Shown here: in pieces, positions 15,736-24,900 of the stretch
Position numbering within the stretch: the stretch's first letter is position 1
Layout: every line of letters begins with the position of its first letter
Assembly: GCF_018614035.1 (NCBI RefSeq)
Contig: NZ_JAGGPA010000071.1
Span: 1-40,385, forward strand
DNA length: 40,385 nt
Direction: 5' to 3'
Source of the DNA: Streptomyces sp. ISL-96
GTDB taxonomy: Bacteria; Actinomycetota; Actinomycetes; Streptomycetales; Streptomycetaceae
The notes under the pieces: generated by a model
The model's database searches: none
Seen by the model: the letters and a program-made list of their open reading frames with translations, nothing else
Told to the model about the DNA's origin: nothing
Position numbers and translations under genes: made by a program

Positions 15736-17159
15736 GCAACCGCAGCCGGCAGCCGCAAAGTGAAGAGAGCACCGCCGCCCTCTCCTTCACCCACCCTCAG
15801 TGAGCCGCCGTGCCGCGTCGCCACATCGCGGGCGATCGCCAGCCCCAGCCCCGCGCCACCGTCGTCGCGGGCACGGGCGTCGTCCAGTCGTACGAATCGC
15901 TCAAAAATCCGCTCGCGCTCCCCCACCGGCACCCCCGCACCATCGTCGGCGACCTCCACGATCACCGCACCACCACCCACCCCCCGCAACCGGATTCCGA
16001 CCGAACTCCTCGCATGCCGCTGCGCGTTGTCCAGCAGGTTCCCGAGCACCCGCGCCAACTGCCCGCGCGACCCGGTCACTTCGAACACGCCCGAGCCCTC
16101 GACGGCCACCGGCACCCGGTCGGCGGTCCGCTGCGAGACCTCCTCCCGCACCAGCGCACCCAGGTCCACGCGCCCCTGCCCCGGCCGCTCCCCCGCGTCC
16201 AGCCGCGCCAGCAGCAGCAGATCAGCGGCCAGCCCCTGGAGCCGTACGGTGTCCCGCACCGCGCCCTCGACATCGAGCAACTCCGGGTGCGCGGCGCCCA
16301 CTTCCAGCTGCGTCCGCAGCGAAGCGATCGGGCTCCGCAGCTCGTGCGAGGCGTCGGCGACGAACCGCCGCTGCCGCTCCACGGAAGCCTCCAGCGCCGC
16401 CAGCGTCTCATTGGTCGTCACGGCCAGCCGCGCCACCTCGTCATGCGCGTCGGGCTCCGGCACCCGCCGCGACAGATCCTCGGAGGCCGTGATCGCGGCC
16501 ATCTCGCGCCTGATCCCCTCCACCGGCCGCAGCGCCCGCCGCGTCACCAGCCAGGTCACCCCGCCCACCACCACGAGCAGCGCCGGCAGCCCGATCAGCA
16601 TGGCCTCCCGCACCGTCCCGACGGCGGCCTGCTCGGCGGCCAGCGGCGCACCGGCGTACACCGTGACGGTCCGCCCCCGGGGCGTCGTCGCCTCGACGGC
16701 GGCGAACCGGTAGTCGGCCCGCTCGCCATCCACCGTCGCACTCCCCGACGACAGCGAAGGCGCGTCGCTCGACACTTCCCCCCGGCCGGGGTCGTCATCG
16801 TCGTCGTCCTCGCCCGACCCGTCCGACCGGTCCGGCCCACCGCCGCCGACCCGGACCCCGGAACTCCCCGCCCCCTGGATCGCCTCCAGGTCCTCGCTCA
16901 CGGCCAGTACCTGCCCGTCCTCGCCCACGACCTGCACCGGACGGCCGTCGGGCCACTCCAGATCCCCGTACGGGCGCCCCACAGCCACCTGCGAGGCGAC
17001 ATTCTGGGCGTCGACCTCGGCCTGGAGGTCGGCCTGGTCGATCAGGTTGGCCCGCAGCACCAGCAGCACGGCCAGCCCGGCGGCCACCAGCGCCACCGCG
17101 ACGACCACGGTCGCCCCGAGCGCCGCCCTGGCCCGTACGGACCCGAAGAGCCGCCTCAT
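15732..17159 (-). CDS. two-component sensor histidine kinase
   Basis: A 475-residue membrane kinase. Transmembrane segments at about 13-36 and 186-206 enclose a ~150-residue external sensor, followed by HAMP, the H box DASHELRSP with His272 as phosphoacceptor, and the ATPase domain (GNLLDNAQRHA, ADDGAGVP, GAGLGLAIA). The sensor contains a run of six aspartates at 118-123 in a flexible Gly/Ser/Asp stretch. The gene begins inside the stop of the response regulator gene (ATGA overlap). The Asp-rich sensor and the Asp-rich PepSY protein encoded nearby suggest a cationic or envelope signal; that is inference. Confidence 0.93.
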   Translation of the reverse strand: MRRLFGSVRARAALGATVVVAVALVAAGLAVLLVLRANLIDQADLQAEVDAQNVASQVAVGRPYGDLEWPDGRPVQVVGEDGQVLAVSEDLEAIQGAGSSGVRVGGGGPDRSDGSGEDDDDDDPGRGEVSSDAPSLSSGSATVDGERADYRFAAVEATTPRGRTVTVYAGAPLAAEQAAVGTVREAMLIGLPALLVVVGGVTWLVTRRALRPVEGIRREMAAITASEDLSRRVPEPDAHDEVARLAVTTNETLAALEASVERQRRFVADASHELRSPIASLRTQLEVGAAHPELLDVEGAVRDTVRLQGLAADLLLLARLDAGERPGQGRVDLGALVREEVSQRTADRVPVAVEGSGVFEVTGSRGQLARVLGNLLDNAQRHARSSVGIRLRGVGGGAVIVEVADDGAGVPVGERERIFERFVRLDDARARDDGGAGLGLAIARDVATRHGGSLRVGEGEGGGALFTLRLPAAVA

Positions 17160-17818
17160 GCCGCCACCAGCCGATACCCGGCGCCGCGGACCGTCTGAAT
17201 CCGCCGGGCGCCGAGCTTGCGCCGCAGGGCGCTCACGTACACCTCGACGATGTTCGGATCACCGTCGTACGCGAAGTCCCACACATGCTCCAGAATCTGG
17301 GCCTTGCTGACGACGTCACCGGCCCGCACCGCGAACTGCTCCAGCACGGCGAACTCCTTGGCGGTGAGCACGACTTCGTCCTCACCCGCGTACACGCGCC
17401 GACTGCCGGTATCCATCCGCAGATCCCCCACAACGACGACCGGCGAGGCCCCGGCGCTCGCCCGCCGCCGCAGCAGAGCCTTGACCCGCGCCACGAGCAC
17501 CACATACGAGAACGGCTTGGTCAAATAGTCGTCGGCGCCCGTATCGAGCCCCTCCGCCTCGTCGTACTCCCCGTCCTTCGCCGTCAGCATCAGAATCGGC
17601 ACGTCATTCCCAGCGGCCCGCAGCGCCGCACACACCCGATAGCCGTTCATGCCGGGCAGCATGATGTCGAGAAGGACGAGATCGTACGAGCCCTCCCCGG
17701 CCCGGTGCAGCCCTTCGAGCCCGTCGTGCACCACGTCCACGGCGAACCCCTCGGCGGTGAGGCCCTTGGCCAGGGCCACCGCGAGCCGCCTCTCGTCCTC
17801 CACGATCAACAAACGCAT
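17156..17818 (-). CDS. OmpR/PhoB family response regulator
   Basis: A 220-residue regulator, partner of the adjacent kinase. The receiver domain has the acidic pocket (IVEDE), Asp51 in LLDIMLPGMNGY as phosphorylation site and Lys101 in LTKPFS. The C-terminal winged helix (about 130-218) includes LTAKEFAVLEQFAVRAGDVV, NIVEVYVSALRRKLG and IQTVRGAGYRLV. The ATG at 17818 begins MRLLIVEDE exactly; the longer open frame to 17998 is spurious. Half-sites like those upstream of the PepSY gene lie before it, suggesting autoregulation. Confidence 0.94.
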   Translation of the reverse strand: MRLLIVEDERRLAVALAKGLTAEGFAVDVVHDGLEGLHRAGEGSYDLVLLDIMLPGMNGYRVCAALRAAGNDVPILMLTAKDGEYDEAEGLDTGADDYLTKPFSYVVLVARVKALLRRRASAGASPVVVVGDLRMDTGSRRVYAGEDEVVLTAKEFAVLEQFAVRAGDVVSKAQILEHVWDFAYDGDPNIVEVYVSALRRKLGARRIQTVRGAGYRLVAA

Positions 17819-17841
17819 GCGCCCAGGTTCGCAAACCGGAC

Positions 17842-17857
17842 CTGAAGAAGCCTTCAG
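17842..17857. promoter_or_regulatory. CTGAAG/CTTCAG half-sites upstream of the response regulator
   Basis: CTGAAG at 17842-17847 and CTTCAG at 17852-17857 lie 24 bases upstream of the regulator start. They use the same hexamer as the direct repeats before the PepSY gene, so the same regulator could bind both. Confidence 0.45.
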
Positions 17858-17916
17858 CAGGCTCACCAGTCTGATTAGCGAAACGTAGTGATCCTGTGGC
17901 AGAGTGTCACGCGCAC

Positions 17917-17941
17917 GCCCGACGCCCAGGCGACGTCGGGC
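17917..17941. other. hairpin in the divergent regulator/PepSY intergenic region
   Basis: GCCCGACG and its complement form a perfect 8-bp stem around nine bases. It lies in a 346-base gap between divergent genes, well away from either start. It may be an upstream terminator-like structure or a binding site. No further gene is evident in the gap. Confidence 0.35.
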
Positions 17942-18093
17942 ACCCTCCTCGATGAGGTCGCAAGACCGCATCGACCAGCGTCCGGAGGGACGTGCCACGA
18001 GGGCTGGCGGTCCCGCCGTTCAGTACCAGGGCACGAAGGCGATCGGCTCGCATCCCCGAGCAGCACTGGGGATCGCTAAGCCAATCAGAGACG

Positions 18094-18120
18094 CTTCAGG
18101 TCACCTTCAGCATCACTCAG
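18094..18120 (+). promoter_or_regulatory. response-regulator direct repeats upstream of the PepSY gene
   Basis: CTTCAG at 18094, CTTCAG at 18105 and ACTCAG at 18115 repeat about once per helical turn, the arrangement bound by OmpR/PhoB-type dimers. A -10-like TAGCAA lies at 18136-18141, 15 bases after the last repeat. This fits activation of the PepSY gene by the neighbouring regulator. Confidence 0.6.
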
Positions 18121-18164
18121 CGAGATTGATCCCCGTAGCAACCAACCGCTCGGGAGGAACCCTC

Positions 18165-18704
18165 ATGAAGCGCAAGCTCGTCATTGCCACCGCCGCTGCG
18201 GCCATGCTCATCGGCGGCGGCACGGCCACGGCGTTCGCCACCTCGGCCGACGACACGAAGCCGGCACCGACCACGAGCACGGTCACCCTCGAAGAGGCGA
18301 AGACTGCGGCCGTCAAGTCCACACCGGGCACGGTCACCGGCGCCGAACTCGACGACGACGAGCCCGTCTGGGAGATGGACGTCTTCGGCAAGGACACGAA
18401 GTGGCACGACGTCGACGTGGACGCCAGGACGGCAAAGGTAGTGAGCGCCCACACGGACGACGACGACCGTGACCGCGCCCCGCGGAACACGAAGGTCACC
18501 ATGACCGAGGCGGCGGCAGCGGCCCTCAAGGCGCAGCCGGGCACGCTGACGTCCATCGACCTGGACGACGACGAGGGCTCCCACGCCTGGGAGGCCGAAA
18601 TCCACGGCAAGGACGGCAAGCAGCACGAGCTGAACGTGGACGCCGCGACGGCCAAGGTGACCGCGGACCAGGACGACGCGGACGACGACAACGACTCCGA
18701 CTAG
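18165..18704 (+). CDS. secreted PepSY domain protein
   Basis: A 179-residue exported protein with a signal peptide (MKRKLVIATAAAAMLIGGG, cleaved near residue 28) and two PepSY repeats. The first is TLEEAKTAAVKSTPGTVTGA followed by WEMDVFGKDTKWHDVDVD. The second is TMTEAAAAALKAQPGTLTSI followed by WEAEIHGKDGKQHELNVD. PepSY modules are associated with protease inhibition or envelope sensing. Asp-rich linkers (DDDDRDR, the C-terminal DDADDDNDSD) may bind cations. The ATG has GGGAGGA upstream. Divergent from the two-component genes, it is probably their target or signalling partner. Its stop overlaps the stop of the gene remnant on the other strand. Confidence 0.87.
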   Translation: MKRKLVIATAAAAMLIGGGTATAFATSADDTKPAPTTSTVTLEEAKTAAVKSTPGTVTGAELDDDEPVWEMDVFGKDTKWHDVDVDARTAKVVSAHTDDDDRDRAPRNTKVTMTEAAAAALKAQPGTLTSIDLDDDEGSHAWEAEIHGKDGKQHELNVDAATAKVTADQDDADDDNDSD

Positions 18705-18949
18705 TAGGTCCTGCAAGGCGGCAGGTTCTTCGCCGAGGTCTGGAGCCCCGCGGTGTTCGCGGGCGTCCAATTGACCGTCGTCAGCAGCTTCTTCGAATTC
18801 GCGGCGTTGTACGCGGCGACCACATCGGCCCGCAGGCTGCCCACCGGCGCGAGGGGGCGGGACGCGCAGGGGGTGGTGTTCGGGACGTAAAGCGTGATTT
18901 GTGGGCAGGGCGCGGGTTTCGCATGCCGGGGCCACCGCCCGCGCCTAAA
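18701..18949 (-). pseudogene. C-terminal remnant of a decayed gene
   Basis: Reading leftward in one frame gives a coherent ~72-residue tail ending in TAG at 18701-18703. It includes CPQITLYVPNTTPC, ASRPLAPVGSLRADVVAAYN and TTVNWTPANTAGLQTSAKN. Third codon positions are overwhelmingly G or C, as in real genes here. No start codon precedes it; a TGA closes the frame at 18950-18952 and the first codons already look degraded. I read it as the 3' end of a gene whose 5' part was lost. The product is unrecognised; the paired cysteines suggest an exported protein. From memory, one gene sits at this position in S. coelicolor (SCO5401). Confidence 0.5.
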
Positions 18950-19008
18950 TCATGCAGTCCCGAACGCCGCCCCCGGAGCGGCCCGCCCCCGCCCCACAGC
19001 CGACCCGC

Positions 19009-19965
19009 CTACCCCTCCGTGATCCCCGCCACCAGCTCGTCCGCCGCCGCATAAGGATCGAGCTCCCCCGCCACGATCCGCTCCGCCAGCGCCCCCAGCC
19101 GCCGGTCCCCCCGCAGGTCACCGATCCGCTCCCGCAGCGCGGTAACGGCGATCGTCTCCACCTCGTGCGAGGCCCGCTTCGCCCGCCGCTCCGAGAGCAC
19201 CCCGCGCTCCTCCATCCACGCCCGGTGCTTCTCCAGCGCCTCGACCACCTCGTCGATACCCTCGCCCCGCGCCGCCACCGTCTTCACGATCGGCGGCCGC
19301 CAGTCGCCGGGCCCCCGGGACTCCCCGAGCCCCAGCATGTGATTGAGCTCCCGCGCCGTCGCGTCGGCCCCGTCCCGGTCGGCCTTGTTCACGACGTACA
19401 CGTCACCGATCTCCAGGATCCCCGCCTTCGCGGCCTGGATCCCGTCCCCCATCCCCGGCGCCAGCAGCACCACGGACGTGTCCGCCTGCGAGGCGATCTC
19501 CACCTCCGACTGCCCGACCCCCACCGTCTCGACCAGCACCACGTCACACCCGGCCGCATCCAGCACCCGGATGGCCTGCGGCGCGGCCCACGCGAGCCCG
19601 CCCAGATGCCCGCGCGTGGCCATGGACCGGATGTAGACCCCCGGATCCGACGCGTGCTCGGACATCCGCACCCGGTCCCCCAGCAGCGCACCGCCACTGA
19701 ACGGCGACGACGGGTCGACGGCCAGCACCCCGACCCGCTTCCCGGCCCGCCGGTACGCCGATACCAGCGCCGACGTGGACGTCGACTTACCGACCCCGGG
19801 CGACCCCGTGAGCCCCACCACGTACGCGTTGCCGGCGAGCGGAGCCAGCGCCGCCATCACCTCACGCAGCTGCGGGGACGCCCCCTCGACCAGCGAGATC
19901 AGCCGGGCAACGGCACGCGGCCGGCCCTCTCGCGCCTGAGCCACCAGCTCGGGGACGTCCTGCAT
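19009..19965 (-). CDS. meaB: MeaB-type G-protein chaperone of B12 mutases
   Basis: A 318-residue G3E-family GTPase that protects and reactivates adenosylcobalamin-dependent mutases (methylmalonyl- or isobutyryl-CoA mutase). The P-loop GSPGVGKST is at 54-62; the switch/Walker B segments DPSSPFSGGALLGDR and ETVGVGQSE and the base-recognition NKAD are all present. The C-terminal dimerisation helix arm follows. The ATG at 19965 has GGAG five bases upstream; a GTG immediately before it is also possible. It follows the thiolase gene by 45 bases on the same strand and is probably co-transcribed. Confidence 0.93.
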   Translation of the reverse strand: MQDVPELVAQAREGRPRAVARLISLVEGASPQLREVMAALAPLAGNAYVVGLTGSPGVGKSTSTSALVSAYRRAGKRVGVLAVDPSSPFSGGALLGDRVRMSEHASDPGVYIRSMATRGHLGGLAWAAPQAIRVLDAAGCDVVLVETVGVGQSEVEIASQADTSVVLLAPGMGDGIQAAKAGILEIGDVYVVNKADRDGADATARELNHMLGLGESRGPGDWRPPIVKTVAARGEGIDEVVEALEKHRAWMEERGVLSERRAKRASHEVETIAVTALRERIGDLRGDRRLGALAERIVAGELDPYAAADELVAGITEG

Positions 19966-20010
19966 CACAACTCCGCTCCTCGATCAAGCACTACGGAAGG
20001 GTTACGGGGT

Positions 20011-21213
20011 TTACTTGCCCGCGACCTTGATGATCAGCGCATCACCCTGGCCGCCGCCGCCACACAGCGCGGCGGCGCCCACGCCGCCGCCCCGCCGCTT
20101 CAGCTCAAGGGCGAGGTGCAGCACGACCCGCGCACCGGACATCCCGATCGGATGCCCCAGGGCAATCGCGCCACCGTTGACGTTCACCTTTTCCGGGGAC
20201 ACCCCGAGGTCCTTCATTGACTGGACCGCAACCGCCGCAAAAGCCTCATTGATCTCAATGAGGTCGAGATCCTCAACCCCGATCCCCTCCTTGCTCAGCG
20301 CGTGCGCGATCGCGTTCGACGGCTGCGACTGAAGCGAATTGTCAGGGCCGGCCACGTTCCCGTGCGCCCCGATCTCGGCGATCCACTCAAGCCCGAGAGC
20401 CTCAGCCTTGGCCTTGCTCATCACGACCACAGCGGCCGCACCGTCGGAGATCTGCGAGGCGGTCCCGGCCGTGATCGTCCCGTCCTTCGCGAACGCGGGC
20501 CGCAGCTTCCCCAGCGACTCCGCCGTCGTCTCCGGCCGGATGCCCTCGTCCTTCGAGAAGAGAACCGGGTCGCCCTTGCGCTGCGGGATCTCGATGGGCG
20601 TGATCTCCGCCTCGAAGAGCCCGTTCTTCTGCGCGGCGGCGGCCCGCTGGTGCGACTGCGCGGCGAACTCGTCCTGCGGCCCGCGGGCGATCCCGAGCCG
20701 GGTGTTGTGCTTCTCGGTCGACTCCCCCATCGCGATGCCTTCGAAGGAGTCGGTCAGCCCGTCGTGGGCCATCGAGTCGAGCATCTCGATCGCGCCGTAC
20801 TTGAAGCCGTCACGGGACTTCGGCAGCACGTGCGGAGCGTTGGTCATGGACTCCTGCCCGCCGGCGACCACCACGTCGAACTCACCGGCGCGGATCAGCT
20901 GATCGGCCAGGGCGATGGCGTCGAGCCCGGACAGACAGACCTTGTTGATGGTCAGAGCGGGCACGCTCATCGGAATGCCGGCCTTCACAGCCGCCTGCCG
21001 GGCCGGGATCTGCCCGGCGCCCGCCTGCAGCACCTGGCCCATGATCACGTACTGGACCTGGTCACCGCCGATGCCGGCCCGCTCCAGGGCGGCCTTGATG
21101 GCGAACCCGCCGAGGTCCGCGCCGGAGAAGGACTTCAGCGAGCCGAGCAGTCGGCCCATGGGTGTACGGGCACCAGCGACGATGACTGACGTAGTGCGGT
21201 TCGTTCCAGGCAT
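20011..21213 (-). CDS. acetyl-CoA C-acetyltransferase (thiolase)
   Basis: A 400-residue type II thiolase joining two acetyl-CoA to acetoacetyl-CoA, or cleaving 3-ketoacyl-CoA. The nucleophile Cys93 lies in INKVCLSGLDA. Near the C-terminus GGAIALGHPIGMSGAR carries the catalytic His, and ALCGGGGQGDA the second Cys. Length is normal. The gene heads a thiolase-meaB unit and diverges from the epimerase gene with an inverted repeat between them. With the 3-hydroxyacyl-CoA dehydrogenase at 37878 it could supply the route to butyryl-CoA. Confidence 0.93.
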   Translation of the reverse strand: MPGTNRTTSVIVAGARTPMGRLLGSLKSFSGADLGGFAIKAALERAGIGGDQVQYVIMGQVLQAGAGQIPARQAAVKAGIPMSVPALTINKVCLSGLDAIALADQLIRAGEFDVVVAGGQESMTNAPHVLPKSRDGFKYGAIEMLDSMAHDGLTDSFEGIAMGESTEKHNTRLGIARGPQDEFAAQSHQRAAAAQKNGLFEAEITPIEIPQRKGDPVLFSKDEGIRPETTAESLGKLRPAFAKDGTITAGTASQISDGAAAVVVMSKAKAEALGLEWIAEIGAHGNVAGPDNSLQSQPSNAIAHALSKEGIGVEDLDLIEINEAFAAVAVQSMKDLGVSPEKVNVNGGAIALGHPIGMSGARVVLHLALELKRRGGGVGAAALCGGGGQGDALIIKVAGK

Positions 21214-21251
21214 GAGGCACGGCCCCTTGGGATGAGGAGTGAACGAGGGTT

Positions 21252-21272
21252 TACCTCAATGTACTGAGCGGT
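21252..21272. promoter_or_regulatory. candidate operator between thiolase and epimerase genes
   Basis: TACCTCA and TGAGCGGTA make an inverted repeat with one unpaired base, separated by five bases, in the 136-base divergent gap. It lies 38 bases upstream of the thiolase start. It differs in sequence from the icmA palindrome. Confidence 0.4.
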
Positions 21273-21349
21273 ACGGGCCCGGTCACCGGGCAGCGAGTGT
21301 GATCGCGCGCACGTTGCGTAACCACCACCAATAGCGCTGCACTGGTCCC

Positions 21350-21790
21350 ATGCTGACGCGAATCGACCACATCGGAATCGCCTGTTTCGACCTCGACAAG
21401 ACCATCGAGTTCTATCGCTCGACCTATGGCTTCCAGGTGTACCACTCGGAGGTCAACGAGGAGCAGGGCGTACGTGAGGCCATGCTCAAGATCAACGAGA
21501 CGTCCGACGGCGGAGCCACCTATCTCCAGCTCCTGGAGCCCACCCGCGAGGACTCCGCGGTCGGAAAGTGGCTGGCCAAGAACGGTGAGGGGGTCCACCA
21601 CATCGCCTTCGGGACACCGGACGTGGACGCCGACGCGGCGGACATCCGCGACAAGGGCGTACGGGTCCTCTACGACGAGCCGCGCATCGGCTCGATGGGC
21701 TCGCGCATCACGTTCCTGCACCCCAAGGACTGCCACGGCGTACTGACGGAACTGGTCACTTCGGCACCCGCCTCAACCCCGGAGCACTGA
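21350..21790 (+). CDS. mce: methylmalonyl-CoA epimerase
   Basis: A 146-residue vicinal-oxygen-chelate enzyme interconverting (2R)- and (2S)-methylmalonyl-CoA. The metal ligands fit in sequence and spacing: His7 (RIDHIGIA), Gln60, His84 (VHHIAFGT) and Glu134 (VLTELV). The start at 21350 gives the standard N-terminus; no strong ribosome site is seen. It sits beside the thiolase and meaB genes, in keeping with propionyl/methylmalonyl-CoA metabolism that supplies polyketide extender units. The mutase it would serve most directly is not in the window. Confidence 0.93.
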   Translation: MLTRIDHIGIACFDLDKTIEFYRSTYGFQVYHSEVNEEQGVREAMLKINETSDGGATYLQLLEPTREDSAVGKWLAKNGEGVHHIAFGTPDVDADAADIRDKGVRVLYDEPRIGSMGSRITFLHPKDCHGVLTELVTSAPASTPEH

Positions 21791-21842
21791 CCGGAACACA
21801 GTCCCCCGTATTCCACGCCGGTAGAGTGGGCGGTTCCGGTCC

Positions 21843-21869
21843 GGGGCCGGACCGGGGCCGGACCGGGGG
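21843..21869. repeat. short G/C tandem repeat upstream of scy
   Basis: The 11-mer GGGGCCGGACC occurs twice in tandem (21843-21864) followed by five Gs, in the ~200-base gap between the epimerase gene and scy. Its role is unknown. The remaining gap presumably holds the scy promoter, with AGTATT near 21947 a weak -10 candidate. Confidence 0.5.
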
Positions 21870-21989
21870 CTGTGACCCATGCCTCACTGTTGATCTGAGA
21901 CCATTCCCCCGGGGGCCGCCCGATGTCGGGGCGGTGCTTGTTCGGAGTATTCGGAAGAGTTGCGACCAGGGGACGGATGGGACCGCGCA

Positions 21990-24900
21990 GTGCGGGGCTA
22001 CGAACGCCAGGAGAGCCAACAGCGGGGTGAAACCGACCATCTCTCGCGGTTCGAAGCCGAGATGGACCGGCTGAAGACCGAGCGGGAGAAGGCGGTTCAG
22101 CACGCCGAGGACCTGGGTTACCAGGTCGAGGTGTTGCGCGCCAAGCTCCACGAGGCGCGCCGCAACCTCGCGTCCCGTCCTGCCTACGACGCGGCGGACA
22201 TCGGCTACCAGGCCGAGCAGTTGCTCCGTAACGCCCAGATCGAGGCCGATCAGCTGCGCACCGACGCCGAGCGCGAACTGCGCGACGCCCGGGCGCAGAC
22301 GCAGCGGATCCTCCAGGAGCACGCCGAGCATCAGGCAAGGCTCCAGGCCGAGTTGCACACGGAGGCGGTCACCCGCCGCCAGCGGCTCGACCAGGAGCTC
22401 TCCGAGCGCCGGCAGACCGTCGAGGCGCACGTCAACGAGAACGTGGCGTGGGCCGAACAGCTCCGCGCCCGTACCGAGTCGCAGGCCCGCCGCCTCCTGG
22501 AGGAGTCCCGCGCCGAGGCCGAGCAGGCACTGGCCGCCGCCCGCGCGGAGGCCGAGCGGGTCACCCAGGAGGCCCGCCAGCGCCTCGGCTCCGAGGCGGA
22601 GAACGCCCGCGCCGAAGCCGAAGCGATCCTGCTGCGCGCCCGCAAGGACGCCGAGCGCCTGCTGAACGCCGCCTCGAACCAGGCGCAGGAGGCGACGACC
22701 CACGCCGAGCAGCTGCGTACGTCGACGACCGCCGAGTCCGAGCAGGCACGCCGGCAGGCCGCCGAGCTCAGCCGCACCGCCGAGCAGCGGATGCAGGAGG
22801 CCGAGACGGCGCTGCGCGAGGCGCGCGCCGAGGCCGAGAAGGTCCTCACCGAGGCGAAGGAAGCGGCGGCCAAGCAGCTGACGACGGCCGAGTCCGTCAA
22901 CGAACAGCGCACCCGTACGGCGAAGTCCGAGATCGCCCGCCTGGTCGGCGAGGCCACGAAGGACGCCGAGGCACTGAAGGCGGAGGCCGAGCAGGCCCGC
23001 GCCGACGCCGTCGCCGAGGCCGAGCGGCTGGTGGCCGAGGCCGCCGAGAAGGCCCGTACGGTCGCCGCCGAGGATGCGGCGGCCGCGCTGGCCAAGGCCG
23101 CCCGTACCGCCGAAGAGGTCCTCACCAAGGCGTCCAACGACGCCAAGGAGACCACCCGCAAGGCGTCCGAGGAGGCCGAGCGGATCCGCCGCGAGGCCGA
23201 GGCGGAGATCGAGCGGCTGCGCAGCGAGGCGGCGGCCCAGGCCGACCAGCTCAAGGGCGCGGCGAAGGACGACACCAAGGAGTACCGGGCCAAGACGGTC
23301 GAGCTGCAGGAGGAGGCGCGCAGGCTGCGCGGCGAGGCCGAGCAGCTGCGGTCCGAGGCGGTCGCCGAGGGCGAGCGGATCCGCGGCGAGGCCCGCCGCG
23401 AGGCCGTCCAGCAGATCGAGGAGGCGGCCAGGACCGCCGAGGAGCTGCTGACCAAGGCGCGGGGCGACGCCGATGAGCTCCGTACGTCCGCCTCCGCCGA
23501 GAGCGAGCGTGTGCGCGGCGAGGCCATCGAGCGCGCCACGACGCTGCGCAAGCAGGCCGAGGAGACCCTGGAGCGCACCCGCGCCGAGGCCGACCGGCTG
23601 CGCAGCGAGGCCGAGGAGCAGGCGGCGAGCACCACCGCCGACGCCGAGGAGGCCGCCCGCGCCCTGCGCGAGGAGGCCGAGCGCGCCATCGCGGCCCGCC
23701 AGGCGGAGGCCGCCGCGGAACTGACCCGGCTGCACACCGAGGCCGAGCAGCGCGTCACCGCCGCCGAGAAGGCGCTGGGCGACGCGCGGACCGAGGCCGA
23801 GCGGCTGCGCCGGGAGGCCGGCGAGGAGATCGAGCGGCTGCGGACCGAAGCGGCCGAGCGGGTACGTACGCTCCAGGCGCAGGCCGAGACGGAGGCGGAG
23901 CGGCTGCGGGACGAGGCTGCCGCCGACGCGTCGCAGTCGCGCGCCGAGGGTGAGGCCGTCGCCGTACGGCTGCGCAGTGAGGCGTCGAACGAGGCCGAGC
24001 GGCTCAAGTCGGAGGCGCAGGAGAGCGCGGACCGGATTCGCGCGGAGGCCGCGGCCGCGGCCGAGCGCGTCGGGAACGAGGCCGCCGAGGCGCTGACCGC
24101 CGCCCAGGAGGAGGCCGCGAGGCGCCGCCGGGAGGCCGAGGAGACGCTGGCCGCCGCCCGCGAGGAGGCCGAGCGGGAGCGTACGCAGGCCCGCGAGCAG
24201 AGCGAGGAGCTGCTGGCGTCCGCCCGCAAGCGGGTCGAGGACGCGCAGACCGAGGCCCAGCGCCTGGTCCAGGAGGCGGACTACCGGGCGACCGAGCTGG
24301 TCGCGGCCGCCGAGCAGACCGCGCAGCAGGTACGGGAATCCGTCGCCGGGCTGCACGAGCAGGCCGAGCAGGAGATCGCCGGGCTGCGTTCCGCCGCTGA
24401 GCACGTGGCGGAGCGTACGAAGACCGAGGCGCAGGAGGAGGCGGACCGGCTCCGCGCCGACGCGTACGAGGAGCGGGAGCGGGCCACCGAGGACGCGAAC
24501 CGGCTGCGCCGCCGGGCGCAGGAGGAGACGGACGCCGCGAAGGCGCTCGCGGAGCGCACGGTCGCAGACGCGATCACGGAGGCGGAGCGGCTGCGTTCGG
24601 AGTCCTCCGAGTACGCACAGAGGCTTCGCACGGAGGCTTCCGACGCGCTGGCTTCGGCCGAGCAGGACGCGGCGCGTTCGCGCGCCGAGGCCCGTGAGGA
24701 CGCGAACCGCATCCGTAACGAGGCGGCGGCGCAGGCGGACCGGCTGGTCGGTGAGGCGACGGGCGAGGCCGAGCGCATGGCGGCCGAGGCCGTGCAGTCG
24801 CTGACGGCGGCCGGGCAGGACGCGGCCCGCATGCGGGCCGAGGCGGAGCAGATCAAGGCGGACGGCGAGGCCGGGGCCGAGCGGCTGCGGGCCGAGGCGC

